From contig NZ_CABPSC010000011.1 of the NCBI RefSeq assembly GCF_902459585.1, positions 1-64,000 of the forward strand: DNA of 64,000 bases, written 5' to 3'. Shown here piece after piece: positions 48,508 to 57,883 of this stretch (position 1 is its first letter; each line of letters opens with the position of its first letter). The position numbers were made by a program, and so were the translations under genes. The notes beneath the pieces were generated by a model. It saw nothing but the letters and a program-made list of their open reading frames with translations. It was not told where the DNA came from and did no database searches. Source of the stretch: Pandoraea nosoerga (lineage in GTDB: Bacteria; Pseudomonadota; Gammaproteobacteria; Burkholderiales; Burkholderiaceae).

Positions 48508-49362
48508 ATGACTTCCGACGCCAAGATCGAGCATTACGAGAACTTCCCGGTCGCCAGTATCCTGTTGCCGCCTGAAATGCGCGCGCCGGTCGGCGTCATC
48601 TACAACTTCGCCCGCACGGCCGACGACATCGCCGACGAGGGCGACGCCACCAATGCCGAGCGCCATGCCGGCCTCGCGGCGTATCAGGCGGAACTCGACC
48701 GGATCGCGGCCGGCGAGCCCACCTCTCCCGACAGGCCGCTGTTCGCCGCGCTCGCCCGCGTCATCGCGCAGTACGGGCTTCCGGTCCAGCCGTTTTCCGA
48801 CCTGCTCTCGGCCTTCGATCAGGACATCGAGGTCAAACGCTACGCCACGTTCGCAGATCTGCGCGACTACACGCGCCGCTCGGCCGATCCGGTCGGACGC
48901 ATCATGCTCGGCCTGTTCAAGCTCGACACGCCGGAGAACATCGCGTGCTCGGACGACATCTGCTCGGCCCTGCAGCTCATCAACTTCTGGCAAGACGTGG
49001 AAGTGGACTGGCGCAAGGCACGGGTGTATCTGCCGCAGGACGACATGGCCCGCTTCGGCGTGAGCGACGCCGACATCGGCGCGCAGACCTGCGACGAGCG
49101 CTGGCGCGCACTGATGCGCTACGAAGTCGACTTTGCGCGGCAGATGATGCTGCGCGGCGCGCCGCTGGCCAATCGCGTGCCGGGCCGCTTCGGGCTCGAG
49201 CTGTGCTGCGTGGTGCAGGGCGGCCTGCGCATTCTCGACATGATCGAAGCCGCCGACTACGACGTCTTCCGCCACCGTCCGAAGCTCGGCAAGACCGACG
49301 GCGTGCGCGTCTTCCTGCGCGGCCTCGGCATGAAGCTGAGCGGCCGCCCGCCCCACGCCTGA
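48508..49362 (+). CDS. hpnC: HpnC, hydroxysqualene synthase
   Basis: 284 residues; squalene/phytoene synthase fold with ARTADDIADEGDA and LINFWQDVEVDWRKARVYLP. HpnC turns presqualene diphosphate to hydroxysqualene. It is transcribed away from hpnD-hpnE-shc-hpnG, although in many species hpnC, D and E are in one operon. The ATG at 48508 begins the family N-terminus (IEHYENFPVASILLP). Confidence 0.93.
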   Translation: MTSDAKIEHYENFPVASILLPPEMRAPVGVIYNFARTADDIADEGDATNAERHAGLAAYQAELDRIAAGEPTSPDRPLFAALARVIAQYGLPVQPFSDLLSAFDQDIEVKRYATFADLRDYTRRSADPVGRIMLGLFKLDTPENIACSDDICSALQLINFWQDVEVDWRKARVYLPQDDMARFGVSDADIGAQTCDERWRALMRYEVDFARQMMLRGAPLANRVPGRFGLELCCVVQGGLRILDMIEAADYDVFRHRPKLGKTDGVRVFLRGLGMKLSGRPPHA

Positions 49363-49575
49363 GCGCAAACGGCGCGCCGGACCAGCGTGGCACCAACGAT
49401 TGCCACGCTTCTGGCGCTTCTCTACGATCCCCGCCCGCCCTAACCTGTCGGCAAGACGCTTGCCGCTCCGCTTCCACTTGCCGCCCGGCCCGGCGCCGGC
49501 CATCGCTCCAGCCGTCACCCCGGCCTTCGCCTCGCTCGTCGGGCATCGCGCAACGTCGCCCTCCATCGTCCTGCC

Positions 49576-50550
49576 ATGCCGTTCCGGGAGTCCGCACGCG
49601 TGAACCTGCCCGCCAGTCTGCAACGCCTCGCCTCACCCCATTGCCCGGTGCGCTCGCACGCGGGGTTGCTCTTTGTCATCGTGATCGTGACGTGGGGCGT
49701 GAACTGGCCCGTGAGCAAAGCCTTGCTCGCGCATGTGTCGCCGTGGTGGAGCGCGGCGCTGCGCGCGACCATCGGCATGTTCACGCTGTTCGTCATCTGC
49801 GCGCTCACGCGCCGGCTCGTGCTGCCGCGCCGCGGCGACTGGCCGGTGATCCTGAGCGTCGGTCTCTTGCACATGACGGTCTTCTCGTTGCTCGTGGCGC
49901 TGAGCCTGCAGTACGTGAGCGCGGGACGCTCCGCGGTGCTCGCCTACACCACGCCGCTGTGGGTCATGCCGGCCGCACGGCTCTGGCTCGGGGAGGCGCT
50001 CGCGCCACGTCGGCTGGCAGGGCTCGCGTGCGGCCTCGTCGGGCTCGGCGTGATGTTCAACCCGCTGGCGTTCGACTGGAGCGATGGCAACGCCGTCTTC
50101 GGCAATGCGCTCGTGCTGGGCTCGGCGTTCGTGTGGGCCATTGCGATCGTCCACATGCGTGCGCACCGCTGGGTCAACGGGCCGTTCGAGCTGAGCCCGT
50201 GGCAATTGCTGCTGGCGAGCGTGGTGATGTGTACGCTCGCGGCCGTAGTCGACGGCGCGCCGCATGTGAGCGGCTGGGCCGGCTTTTCGGCATTGCTCGC
50301 CTACGGCGGCATCGTGGGCGGCGGCATCGCGTATTGGCTCGCGGGCGTCGTGACCCGCCGACTGCCGGCCGGCGTGACGTCGCTGGGCCTGCTGGGCGTG
50401 CCGGTGGTCGGCACACTGGCGTCGGCGCTGATCCTGCGCGAGTCGCTTGGCGCGGACGTCTGGATCGCGCTCGCGCTCATCGTTGGCGGCATCGCACTGG
50501 GCACGGCGCCCTCGGCTGCGACGCCATGCCGCACCGAAGACGCCGCCTGA
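49576..50550 (+). CDS. EamA/DMT-family transporter
   Basis: 324 residues with ten helices in two EamA repeats (VIVTWGVNWPVSKALLAHVS in the first, SAFVWAIAIVHMRAHRWV in the second). Members export amino acids or metabolites or import small solutes; specificity is unknown. The start could be the ATG at 49576 or GTG at 49600. It stands alone 213 bp after hpnC. Confidence 0.87.
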   Translation: MPFRESARVNLPASLQRLASPHCPVRSHAGLLFVIVIVTWGVNWPVSKALLAHVSPWWSAALRATIGMFTLFVICALTRRLVLPRRGDWPVILSVGLLHMTVFSLLVALSLQYVSAGRSAVLAYTTPLWVMPAARLWLGEALAPRRLAGLACGLVGLGVMFNPLAFDWSDGNAVFGNALVLGSAFVWAIAIVHMRAHRWVNGPFELSPWQLLLASVVMCTLAAVVDGAPHVSGWAGFSALLAYGGIVGGGIAYWLAGVVTRRLPAGVTSLGLLGVPVVGTLASALILRESLGADVWIALALIVGGIALGTAPSAATPCRTEDAA

Positions 50551-50750
50551 GCCCCGGCACACCCGCCCCATCGCAAGGCCCCTCGCCGGGCCGATGTGCC
50601 GGGCCGATGTCAGACTGCGCTTCGCGCATGCGCGGGCTTGAGGTGAAGGCCGCGCCGTCTTCGACGAACGGAACTGACATGAACGAGCCGCGTGCGTTGT
50701 CTGGCGGGCGCTTCGCATCGTGCCCCTTCCGTGCGGGCTCGTCACGACGA

Positions 50751-51353
50751 TTATTGGGCCGGCGCCCCACTGCCGGGCGCCGGCGCGAGCGGCGCCGAGG
50801 CACTATCTCCGGCGGCGTCCCGCCCCGCCATCCGCCGATCGAAAAACGCCGCCAGCGCGGGGTCGTTCACCGTGAGGTCGAACTGACGATCGTCGACGGC
50901 GCTGAAATAGCCGTCGCACAAATCGGCCTTGGCGGCCGCGGTGGGCTGATCGTCGATGCTGCGCGCGTACACGACGAACTGGCGTTCGACGAGCATCGGC
51001 AGTTGGGTGCGCACCAGCGCGTCGAATTGCTCGCGCGAGCGCGCATCCGAGTACGACGCCTGCAATTCGGCGCGCACGCGCCGGCCCTCCGCGAGATACG
51101 CGCGATGGCGAGCCTGCCACGCGCGCAGCGCCGCGTTGCCGCGCGTCTTGGTCGCTTCGCCATACAGGCCGCACTTCTGAACGAGCCGATCGAGCACTTC
51201 CCCGACCCCCTCGGGCGACGCCATGGCCGCCCCCATCAACTCCGCCTCGTTCTTGTATTGCGGCGGCTGCGCGAGCGTCACCGTCCACGGCGCGCCCGCC
51301 AGCAGCACTGCGCAGGCGAGCGTGCGCCACCTTGTCATGCCAGGTAGATTCAT
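50751..51353 (-). CDS. Periplasmic or secreted protein of unknown function
   Basis: 200 residues. The signal peptide is clear (RTLACAVLLAGAPWTVTLAQ). The mature part is helical and charged, with one Cys pair candidate (LVQKCGLYGE and KADLCDGYFSAVD), and ends in an Ala/Pro/Gly/Ser tail. I do not recognise a family. It is convergent with the EamA gene. Confidence 0.7.
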   Translation of the reverse strand: MNLPGMTRWRTLACAVLLAGAPWTVTLAQPPQYKNEAELMGAAMASPEGVGEVLDRLVQKCGLYGEATKTRGNAALRAWQARHRAYLAEGRRVRAELQASYSDARSREQFDALVRTQLPMLVERQFVVYARSIDDQPTAAAKADLCDGYFSAVDDRQFDLTVNDPALAAFFDRRMAGRDAAGDSASAPLAPAPGSGAPAQ

Positions 51354-51521
51354 TGCCGGATCGTTGGGATGGCGGGCTCGCTCGTCCCCGCTCTAGGAGA
51401 TATCGCATCGGCCACGACGTCGATGCAGGCATCTTAGCCGAACTTGCAGACGCCCATCAGCCCGGCCGGCGGGCCCAGCCCCACACATGCTCCACACATG
51501 TCTCTCACACGGCGCCTCCCG

Positions 51522-51554
51522 TGGCTTCTCACTGGCTTCTCACTGGCTTCTCAC
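51522..51554. repeat. 11-bp tandem repeat between genes
   Basis: Three perfect copies of TGGCTTCTCAC, just after the end of the autotransporter gene; a related CCACACATG pair lies 30 bp to the left. Confidence 0.85.
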
Positions 51555-51587
51555 GCGGCGTCTCGCACCGCGCCCGGCGATCAAACG

Positions 51588-54500
51588 TCAGAACCGCCAG
51601 CTCGCCGACACCGCGCCGGCAACATCCGCATTGCCAGCCTTGTAAAAGTTGCTCGAGATGGCGGCGCCCAACACCATGCGCCGGGCCATGCGATACGACA
51701 CGCCGGCCTGCAGGCCGAGGCTGTCGCGGCCGACCACTTCGCTTCGCGTTGTGAATGCCGCGCCCGGATAGCCGGCGAAGTTCGCACGCTGCGTGAGCGC
51801 GCCTGCGGTCAGCTCATGGTTCCATGTGGCCTGCAAGTTGGCGCTCAGCGCATCGCCCGAGACCATCGGCAGCGCAAAGCGCAGTTCGCCGCCCAAACGG
51901 GCGCGCAGCGAGTGGAACGTCTTGCTGTCCAGATGCAGGCGCGCCCCGTCGGCACTGCCTTCGGTCAGGCTGGGACGATACAGCGCGGTGTAGTCCAGGG
52001 CGGCCAATGGGCCCACGCTCGTCGTGCTTCCCAACTGCCAACGCCAGCCACCGCCGACGCTCGCCGACGCCGTCGCGCCCGTCCACGTGCCGCGCGGTGT
52101 CGCGGTATACCCGCCCGCGGCGATCGTGCGCTCGACGCGAGCGTCTTCCACGCCAACACGCGCCAGCGCGAACCCATGCGGCCCGGCGTCCGGATCGGGC
52201 GCAAAGCGCGCATGCACGCCGACGTCGAGCGCCGTCGTCTTGCCGGAGGCCGGGGTCTGGCCGTCCAGACGCGTCGACTGCCCGCTCACGGCCCCATGCA
52301 CGCCCAACGTCCAGTCACGTCCGTCGCCCGCCACCTTCTCGCCGCCGAACACCACGCCGTAAGTGTTGCCGCTCGCGCCAGCCATGTCGCCGTTGCGCCC
52401 GCGCCAGTACCCGCTGCCGAACGGTACCGCGAACGCTCGCCAGTTGCCCGTGAGCTCGCCATCGCCGCCGCCTTTTACGCCATCGGCGCCCACGGCGGCG
52501 GCCACCATATCGGTGATCTGGCGCTCGCGCAGCAGCCCGCCGGTCAACATCGCGCCATAGGCTGCCGGCGTGAGCTGCGGCAGTGCGCGGGCGATGCCGC
52601 TGCCGTCCGCCGCCGAGAAGTCGAGCGCCGTGACAAGCGGCTGCAGGTCAGCGCCCGCGCTGCCGGCAATCTTGTCGAGCGCCGCGCCCACCTGCCGGGC
52701 ATTGCCGTCCGCGCCATATCGCGAATAGGCGTGGGCGGCACGCGCCACCTCCACGCGATAGGTGTTGCCGCCAAGCGATGTCGCCCGTGCCATGAGCGTC
52801 GGCGACGACAGCAGGGTGGTCACGCTGGCGAATGCACCGGTGATGCTCGCCGCATCAAGCCACTGATCCGACGTGACGCTAAAGCCGCTCGCATACCAGC
52901 TTCGCTGCGGGGCGATCGCAAGTGTGCCGTCGAGCGTTGCGTTGCCCGACACGACGAGCTTGCTGAGACTGCCGTCGCCCGAAAGCATGAACAACAGTCG
53001 GCCCGTACCTGTCTGCGTGTAGTTGCCCCCCACACTGATGAACCGGCCGGCGAGCAGCGGCGCGACCGTGCCCGCGTTGACGAATCCGCCCGCCGGATCG
53101 AGCGTGTAGCGGCTGTTGCCGGCAAGCGTTGCGCCGTTGGCCACGGACACGTCGTGCACGGCGTGATCGCCATTGATTTGCGTCGTACCCCCGAGCATCG
53201 CCAGCGACAGGTTGCCGCCCACGATATTGCCGTCGTACCGCCAATGGAAGGTCGGATCAGCCTGCACCGTAGCGACGCCGTTGGCGTCGGGCGCCAGGCC
53301 GAAGGTCAGTTGCGTGAGGCGCGGCGCGCCGCTCGCGTCGCGCTGCGAATAGAACGAGAGGATGTCGCCGTAAAGCGCCGCCCCGCGCATCACGTTGATT
53401 TGCTCAACGTAGCCGTTCTCCGACATGAACAGCGACGCATAGCTGCCGGCGAGCCGGCCCGTGATGTCCGCGCGCGTGACGAGCGGGCCGTCGAGTTCGT
53501 CGAGCAATGGCTGTGCCGCGCCGTTCTGGAGGAAGACGTAAGACCCGCGATAGTCGCCGGCGTCGCCCAGGGCGTTGTGACCGAAGTCGAAGCTCGCCGC
53601 AATGCCGTTGGCGCCGAGTGCCTGCACGTCGCCTCGCTGCGTGAAGCTGTGATGCCTGCCGTAGGCGAACATCACGCCGCGGCCGTTCACGCCGTCCGCA
53701 TACACCCGCGTGCCGGGCAGCACCGTCACGTTGTTCGCCTGTCCGTCCACCCGTATGCCGGCGCCGCCCGGCCCGATCGTGAGCAGGTCGCCGCGTTGTG
53801 AAACCGTATTGCCGCTGCCATAGATGTGCAGCCCCAGCCCCTGCGTGGCGGTGTTGTACGTGTTCGGCACATACGCCGTGCCGTCGGCGTTGCGGCCGAA
53901 GAACGGCTTGTCGTTGACGACGCTCAGGCCGTCGTTGTAGATCGAGCGGCCGAAGACATTGCGCCGGTCGATGTCGTAGCCAATGTCCTGCAGCGCCGCG
54001 AGCTCCGCCTCCATGAACGCCGTGTAATTGCGATACGACTGGTGGCTCATCAGGCTGTTCTTCAACTCGATGTGCGACAGGAGCGGCGTGTCGTAATACG
54101 TGCCGGTCATCGCGCGTACCGGAATCCCCCGCATCGCGCCGGCGAGCACTTCGCCGACGTGCTCGCCGGTGAAGTACCCCGTGTCGCCGCGGATGTCGAA
54201 CGCATCGGGATCCGACATATCGGCGTTCTTGGGTGTGAGGATCACCTGCGCGGGGCGGGCAGCTCTGCCGTTGTCGTCGTGCAGATGCGCGGACCAACTG
54301 TCCAGCACGTCGCCGAACCGCGCGGCCGGCTGGCCCGACGGATACTGGCCATAGGCGAAGTTCGTTCCCACGCCCAGTGCATGCGCCACCTCGTGGAACA
54401 TCACCGCCGTCATGTCGGCCTTTGCGGTAACGGGAATCTGCGACGGCGCGTAAGGCGCCGTCGAGAAGTCCATCTGCCCGAGCGTGATCTCGCCGTGCGC

Positions 54501-54938
54501 CTGCAGGTACGTGGGGCCGCCAAGGCTGCTGTTCTGCAGCGCGGCCTGTACGAGCGTCGGGTTCCGGTCGCCCGCGGCGCTCGCATCGTTTGCCTTGTAA
54601 ACATACGGGCTGAACGCATGGGCGCCCTCCTCGGTGCTCATGCCCACATTGATGATCGCCGGCGACTTGCCCGGGCTCACCCTGATGATCTCCCCCCAGT
54701 GTTCCAGCGCGCCGCGCACCTGTGCCGTCTGCAGCGGCGAGAGTGCGCCCGTCGAAAACAGCTTCGTCACGTCATCGACGTCGATGGCATAGGCGCCGTC
54801 CGTCGGTGAAAATAACCGCGCCTGTATGAACGGCGTGCCGCTGCGGTCGTCGATGTCGAGCGACGTGAACGCCTGCGCGGGCGACATCACCGTGCAAAGC
54901 GCCGCGAACGCGACGCCGGTCATGCGAATCGTCCTCAT
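51588..54938 (-). CDS. Autotransporter with a metalloprotease-like passenger
   Basis: 1116 residues: signal peptide ([16 protein letters not shown]), then a passenger domain with the zinc motif H182-E-x2-H186-x2-G ([13 protein letters not shown]), a beta-helical middle (residues about 380-780, repeats such as [20 protein letters not shown]), and a C-terminal beta-barrel of about 270 residues ending in the aromatic SASWRF. This is a type Va autotransporter. In metzincins a third His or Asp stands three residues after the Gly; here it is T192, so the third ligand must come from elsewhere or the site is altered. A Met-turn-like LMSHQ lies at about 296-300. GGAG precedes the ATG. Probably surface-displayed or released protease. 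Confidence 0.88.
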   Translation of the reverse strand: MRTIRMTGVAFAALCTVMSPAQAFTSLDIDDRSGTPFIQARLFSPTDGAYAIDVDDVTKLFSTGALSPLQTAQVRGALEHWGEIIRVSPGKSPAIINVGMSTEEGAHAFSPYVYKANDASAAGDRNPTLVQAALQNSSLGGPTYLQAHGEITLGQMDFSTAPYAPSQIPVTAKADMTAVMFHEVAHALGVGTNFAYGQYPSGQPAARFGDVLDSWSAHLHDDNGRAARPAQVILTPKNADMSDPDAFDIRGDTGYFTGEHVGEVLAGAMRGIPVRAMTGTYYDTPLLSHIELKNSLMSHQSYRNYTAFMEAELAALQDIGYDIDRRNVFGRSIYNDGLSVVNDKPFFGRNADGTAYVPNTYNTATQGLGLHIYGSGNTVSQRGDLLTIGPGGAGIRVDGQANNVTVLPGTRVYADGVNGRGVMFAYGRHHSFTQRGDVQALGANGIAASFDFGHNALGDAGDYRGSYVFLQNGAAQPLLDELDGPLVTRADITGRLAGSYASLFMSENGYVEQINVMRGAALYGDILSFYSQRDASGAPRLTQLTFGLAPDANGVATVQADPTFHWRYDGNIVGGNLSLAMLGGTTQINGDHAVHDVSVANGATLAGNSRYTLDPAGGFVNAGTVAPLLAGRFISVGGNYTQTGTGRLLFMLSGDGSLSKLVVSGNATLDGTLAIAPQRSWYASGFSVTSDQWLDAASITGAFASVTTLLSSPTLMARATSLGGNTYRVEVARAAHAYSRYGADGNARQVGAALDKIAGSAGADLQPLVTALDFSAADGSGIARALPQLTPAAYGAMLTGGLLRERQITDMVAAAVGADGVKGGGDGELTGNWRAFAVPFGSGYWRGRNGDMAGASGNTYGVVFGGEKVAGDGRDWTLGVHGAVSGQSTRLDGQTPASGKTTALDVGVHARFAPDPDAGPHGFALARVGVEDARVERTIAAGGYTATPRGTWTGATASASVGGGWRWQLGSTTSVGPLAALDYTALYRPSLTEGSADGARLHLDSKTFHSLRARLGGELRFALPMVSGDALSANLQATWNHELTAGALTQRANFAGYPGAAFTTRSEVVGRDSLGLQAGVSYRMARRMVLGAAISSNFYKAGNADVAGAVSASWRF

Positions 54939-55257
54939 TCAGTACTCCGTATCCATGGATGGCTTCTGCCAGGCTTCGAAAGTCGAAGCGAATGGTACGG
55001 AGCGGGCCCGCAGACGTCACTGCGATTTATACGGGGTTTGCCGGAAGCCTGCCGGCATCTCCCGCCGCCCGCGTGAAACAAGGGGCTTCAAACGTCTACC
55101 CGCCGAAAACGCCGAGAGTCGGCCCGGCCGGTATTAATCACAGTTTCGCCGCAAGCAGGCGATGACGATACTTCACTCGACGGCTGACGAGACCCGCAAC
55201 GGCCGGAAACCTCGCGCCGGACCCGAACGGCAGCACATCGACTCAAGGAGACTCACC

Positions 55258-55362
55258 ATGGCGCCTCTCATCGACCTCATCGGCGGCCTGCTCTACAGCG
55301 ACGCTTGCGTGCAAACCGGCATGCAATGCGCCGTCACGGTGGCCCACGTCTTCGGCTACTGA
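55258..55362 (+). CDS. Possible 34-residue protein
   Basis: AAGGAGACTCACC stands in front of an ATG that opens MAPLIDLIGGLLYSDACVQT and ends VFGY after 34 residues. It has a hydrophobic N-half and two Cys. It is too short to place in a family. The strong ribosome site is the main argument; a leader or signalling peptide for the two-component genes behind it is a guess. The rest of 54939-55577 holds no gene I can support. Confidence 0.4.
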   Translation: MAPLIDLIGGLLYSDACVQTGMQCAVTVAHVFGY

Positions 55363-55577
55363 CCGGTCGGCCGCAAACATCCACGTCGCCTATCCGGGAG
55401 ACAACACATGGCCGCTGGGCGGCCGGTCTCGCGCACGTCTTCCGAGGCCGCGGCGGCGCACCGGCGTGCGTCCGTGCCAGACACGGCCTCGCACCGACTT
55501 TTCGACGGAAAATTTCGCCGTCCGCGATTTTTTAGTAGGATTTCGCTATTCCATATAAAAAAACCGGGGCCAGCGGG

Positions 55578-56180
55578 ATGTCATCTCCCACCAAAGTTTT
55601 CTGTATCGAGGACGACCGCGATTCCGCCGATCTGATTCGCGAAGACCTGACCGATCGCGGCTACGTCGTCAAGGTGGCCTACGACTTCTCCACCGCATTG
55701 GCTACCCTCGCCTCCTTCATGCCGGACGTGATTCTGTGCGACGTCAACGTGCCGGGCATGAGCGGCTTCGAATTCCTCGAGAGCGCGCGCGGCATCGTGC
55801 AGGGCGAGCGCAAGATCCCCTTCATCTTCCTGACCGGCAACGCCGACAAGGCGTCGATCATGCGCGGGCACAGCACCGGCGCGGACGAGTACATGCTCAA
55901 GCCGGTCGACTTCGACGTGCTCGACACGGTCATTCGCAAGTACACGGTCCACGACCAGCCCGATGACGGCGCGCCGCTGCCCTTCGGGCTGAGCCGGCGC
56001 GAGGCCGAAGTGCTGCAATGGTCCGCGCGCGGCAAGACTTCCGCCGAGATCGCCATCATTCTCGATCTGGGCAAACGCACGGTCGACTTCCATATCGACA
56101 ACGCCCGCGAAAAGCTCAACGTCGCCACCCGCACGGAAGCGGTGGTGCGCGCCGCCCTGCTCAATATCATCCAGCTCTGA
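55578..56180 (+). CDS. Response regulator, receiver plus LuxR-type DNA-binding domain
   Basis: 200 residues: a receiver domain (FCIEDDRDSADLI, phospho-acceptor D55 in ILCDVNVPG, switch region FIFLTGNAD, Lys in EYMLKPVDF) and a C-terminal NarL/LuxR helix-turn-helix (LSRREAEVLQWSARGKTSAE, KRTVDFHIDNAREKLNVATR). It should act as a DNA-binding regulator phosphorylated by the kinase encoded 28 bp downstream. Confidence 0.93.
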   Translation: MSSPTKVFCIEDDRDSADLIREDLTDRGYVVKVAYDFSTALATLASFMPDVILCDVNVPGMSGFEFLESARGIVQGERKIPFIFLTGNADKASIMRGHSTGADEYMLKPVDFDVLDTVIRKYTVHDQPDDGAPLPFGLSRREAEVLQWSARGKTSAEIAIILDLGKRTVDFHIDNAREKLNVATRTEAVVRAALLNIIQL

Positions 56181-56208
56181 AGCGCGCCGCCGCGCCGGAC
56201 TCTCCCGC

Positions 56209-57792
56209 ATGCCCAAAGCCTCGCCGCCATCGCGCAAGCCGCTCCCGATTCGCGGGCGGATGTATCTGCTGCTCGCCCTGTGCCTCGCCGCCATGATCGC
56301 TGTCGGCGTCGCCGTGCATCGCGAAGTCGACTCGTCCCAGCAACGCGCCATTGCCGCCGAACGCGCACAGATCGAGCACCTGAGCGTGCTCGAAGAACTC
56401 AACGACTACATCTCCGACTTCCGCACCGTGGAGTCGGAGGCGCTCGCCCCCATGTCACCCGGGGCGCTCGCGGACATCCGCGCCGCCGCCGATGAGTTCG
56501 ACGTGAAGATCAGGGCTGCCTCGGAGCGCTACCAGAAGGTGCAGGCGCGCGACGAATTCCGCCTCGCCTTCTCGAAGTTCCTCACGCAGTGGGCGCAGTA
56601 TCGGCGCGCCTCGAATCAGGTGTTCGAACTGGCCCGCAGCAACAAGCTCGACGAGGCGGCGAAGCTCTACCGCGGCGAGTCGAACAACAAGTACACCCTG
56701 GCGAACGGCACGTTCGGCTCGCTCGTCTTTCGCAGCACCGAGGCCATGATCAAGGAGGTCGAGGCCAAGAACGCCACTGCCCGCAATCGCCTGCTGCAGA
56801 TCGACGCGCTCATCGCCGCGATGATCGTCGTCACGCTCCTGTGCCTCGTCTACGTGGACACGGTGATCCTCAAGCCGCTCACCCGCCTGATCCGGATGTC
56901 CGGCAATGCCGTATCGGGCAAGGACAAGCTGCGCCTGCCGTGGCTGTCGCGCGGCGACGAAATCGGCACGCTGGCGCGCTCGCTCGCCAGGTTCCAGGAG
57001 AGCATGGCGTCGCTCGTGCGCAACCAGAAGCTCGCCGCGGCGAAGCACACCATCCTGCAACGCGCGCTCGCCAACGAGGAACGCCTGAACCATTTCCAGA
57101 AGACGTTCCGGTCGATGGCAACGCACGAGTTCCGCACGCTGCTCAACGTGATCGACGGCCATGCGCAGCGCCTGCTCAACGCGCGCCACGAGGAGGCGGA
57201 CTCCCGCCCGCGCTACACGAAGATCCGGGAAGCGGTCGCCAAGCTCAACAGCCTGATCCAGAACTGGCTCGACGCCGCCCAGAGCACTTCGCTCGACGAC
57301 CCGAAGTTCGGCAAGCGCGCCGAACTGTCGCTCGTGGCGCTGCTCGAAGACGTGCGTGGCGTTGGCGCCGACATGTTTCCCAACGCGACGATCACGGTGC
57401 ATGCTCCGCCGGCGCTCGACAGCCGCATGATCGGCGACGGCAACGTGCTGTTCCACGCGTTCATCAACCTGGTGAGCAACGCCACGAAGTACACGATCGC
57501 GGCGCCCGCCATCGAGATCGGCGTGGCCGACGCCGGCGACGCCCTGCGCGTCGTATTGCGAGACAACGGCACGGGCATCCCGGAGGACGAGCTCAAGGAG
57601 ATCTTCCAGATGTCGTTCCGCTCGCGCAGCAACGCGGTGCTCGAAGACGGTTCGGGCGTGGGGCTCGCGGTGGTCCACGCCGCCATCGAGTTCCACAAGG
57701 GGGCCATCGAAGTGTCGAGCCAGGTCGGCGTGGGCACGACATTCACCATCACGCTGCCAAAGTCCCCGGCACTCACTGCGCACGCGGCCTGA
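56209..57792 (+). CDS. Sensor histidine kinase
   Basis: 527 residues: membrane helix near residues 20-40, a periplasmic helical bundle of about 150 residues with a small-molecule four-helix look, a second helix near 200-225 (ALIAAMIVVTLLCLVYV), a HAMP-like linker, a HisKA dimerisation helix with H306 (MATHEFRTLLNVIDGH) and an ATPase domain (FINLVSNATKYT, DNGTGIPEDELKEIF, GSGVGLAVVHAAIEFHKGAI). LuxR-type regulators more often pair with HisKA_3 kinases, so this pairing is unusual. Confidence 0.9.
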   Translation: MPKASPPSRKPLPIRGRMYLLLALCLAAMIAVGVAVHREVDSSQQRAIAAERAQIEHLSVLEELNDYISDFRTVESEALAPMSPGALADIRAAADEFDVKIRAASERYQKVQARDEFRLAFSKFLTQWAQYRRASNQVFELARSNKLDEAAKLYRGESNNKYTLANGTFGSLVFRSTEAMIKEVEAKNATARNRLLQIDALIAAMIVVTLLCLVYVDTVILKPLTRLIRMSGNAVSGKDKLRLPWLSRGDEIGTLARSLARFQESMASLVRNQKLAAAKHTILQRALANEERLNHFQKTFRSMATHEFRTLLNVIDGHAQRLLNARHEEADSRPRYTKIREAVAKLNSLIQNWLDAAQSTSLDDPKFGKRAELSLVALLEDVRGVGADMFPNATITVHAPPALDSRMIGDGNVLFHAFINLVSNATKYTIAAPAIEIGVADAGDALRVVLRDNGTGIPEDELKEIFQMSFRSRSNAVLEDGSGVGLAVVHAAIEFHKGAIEVSSQVGVGTTFTITLPKSPALTAHAA

Positions 57793-57836
57793 AGCGCCAA
57801 GTGGCGCTGCGCGACACCAACCGCTGCGCGAAAAAC

Positions 57837-57859
57837 AGCCGACGTCTGCCGGCTTTTTT
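57837..57859 (+). terminator. Probable terminator after the kinase gene
   Basis: AGCCG, loop ACGTCTGC, CGGCT followed by six T. A short stem but in the right place, 45 bp after the stop. Confidence 0.65.
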
Positions 57860-57883
57860 CGCTTCGACGCCGCCTGATTCCGT

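Noticed and set aside
55408-55635. 75-codon frame with GGGAGA before its ATG
   Set aside because: It overlaps the start of the response regulator out of frame and reads as low-complexity Arg/Ser/Ala; probably chance.
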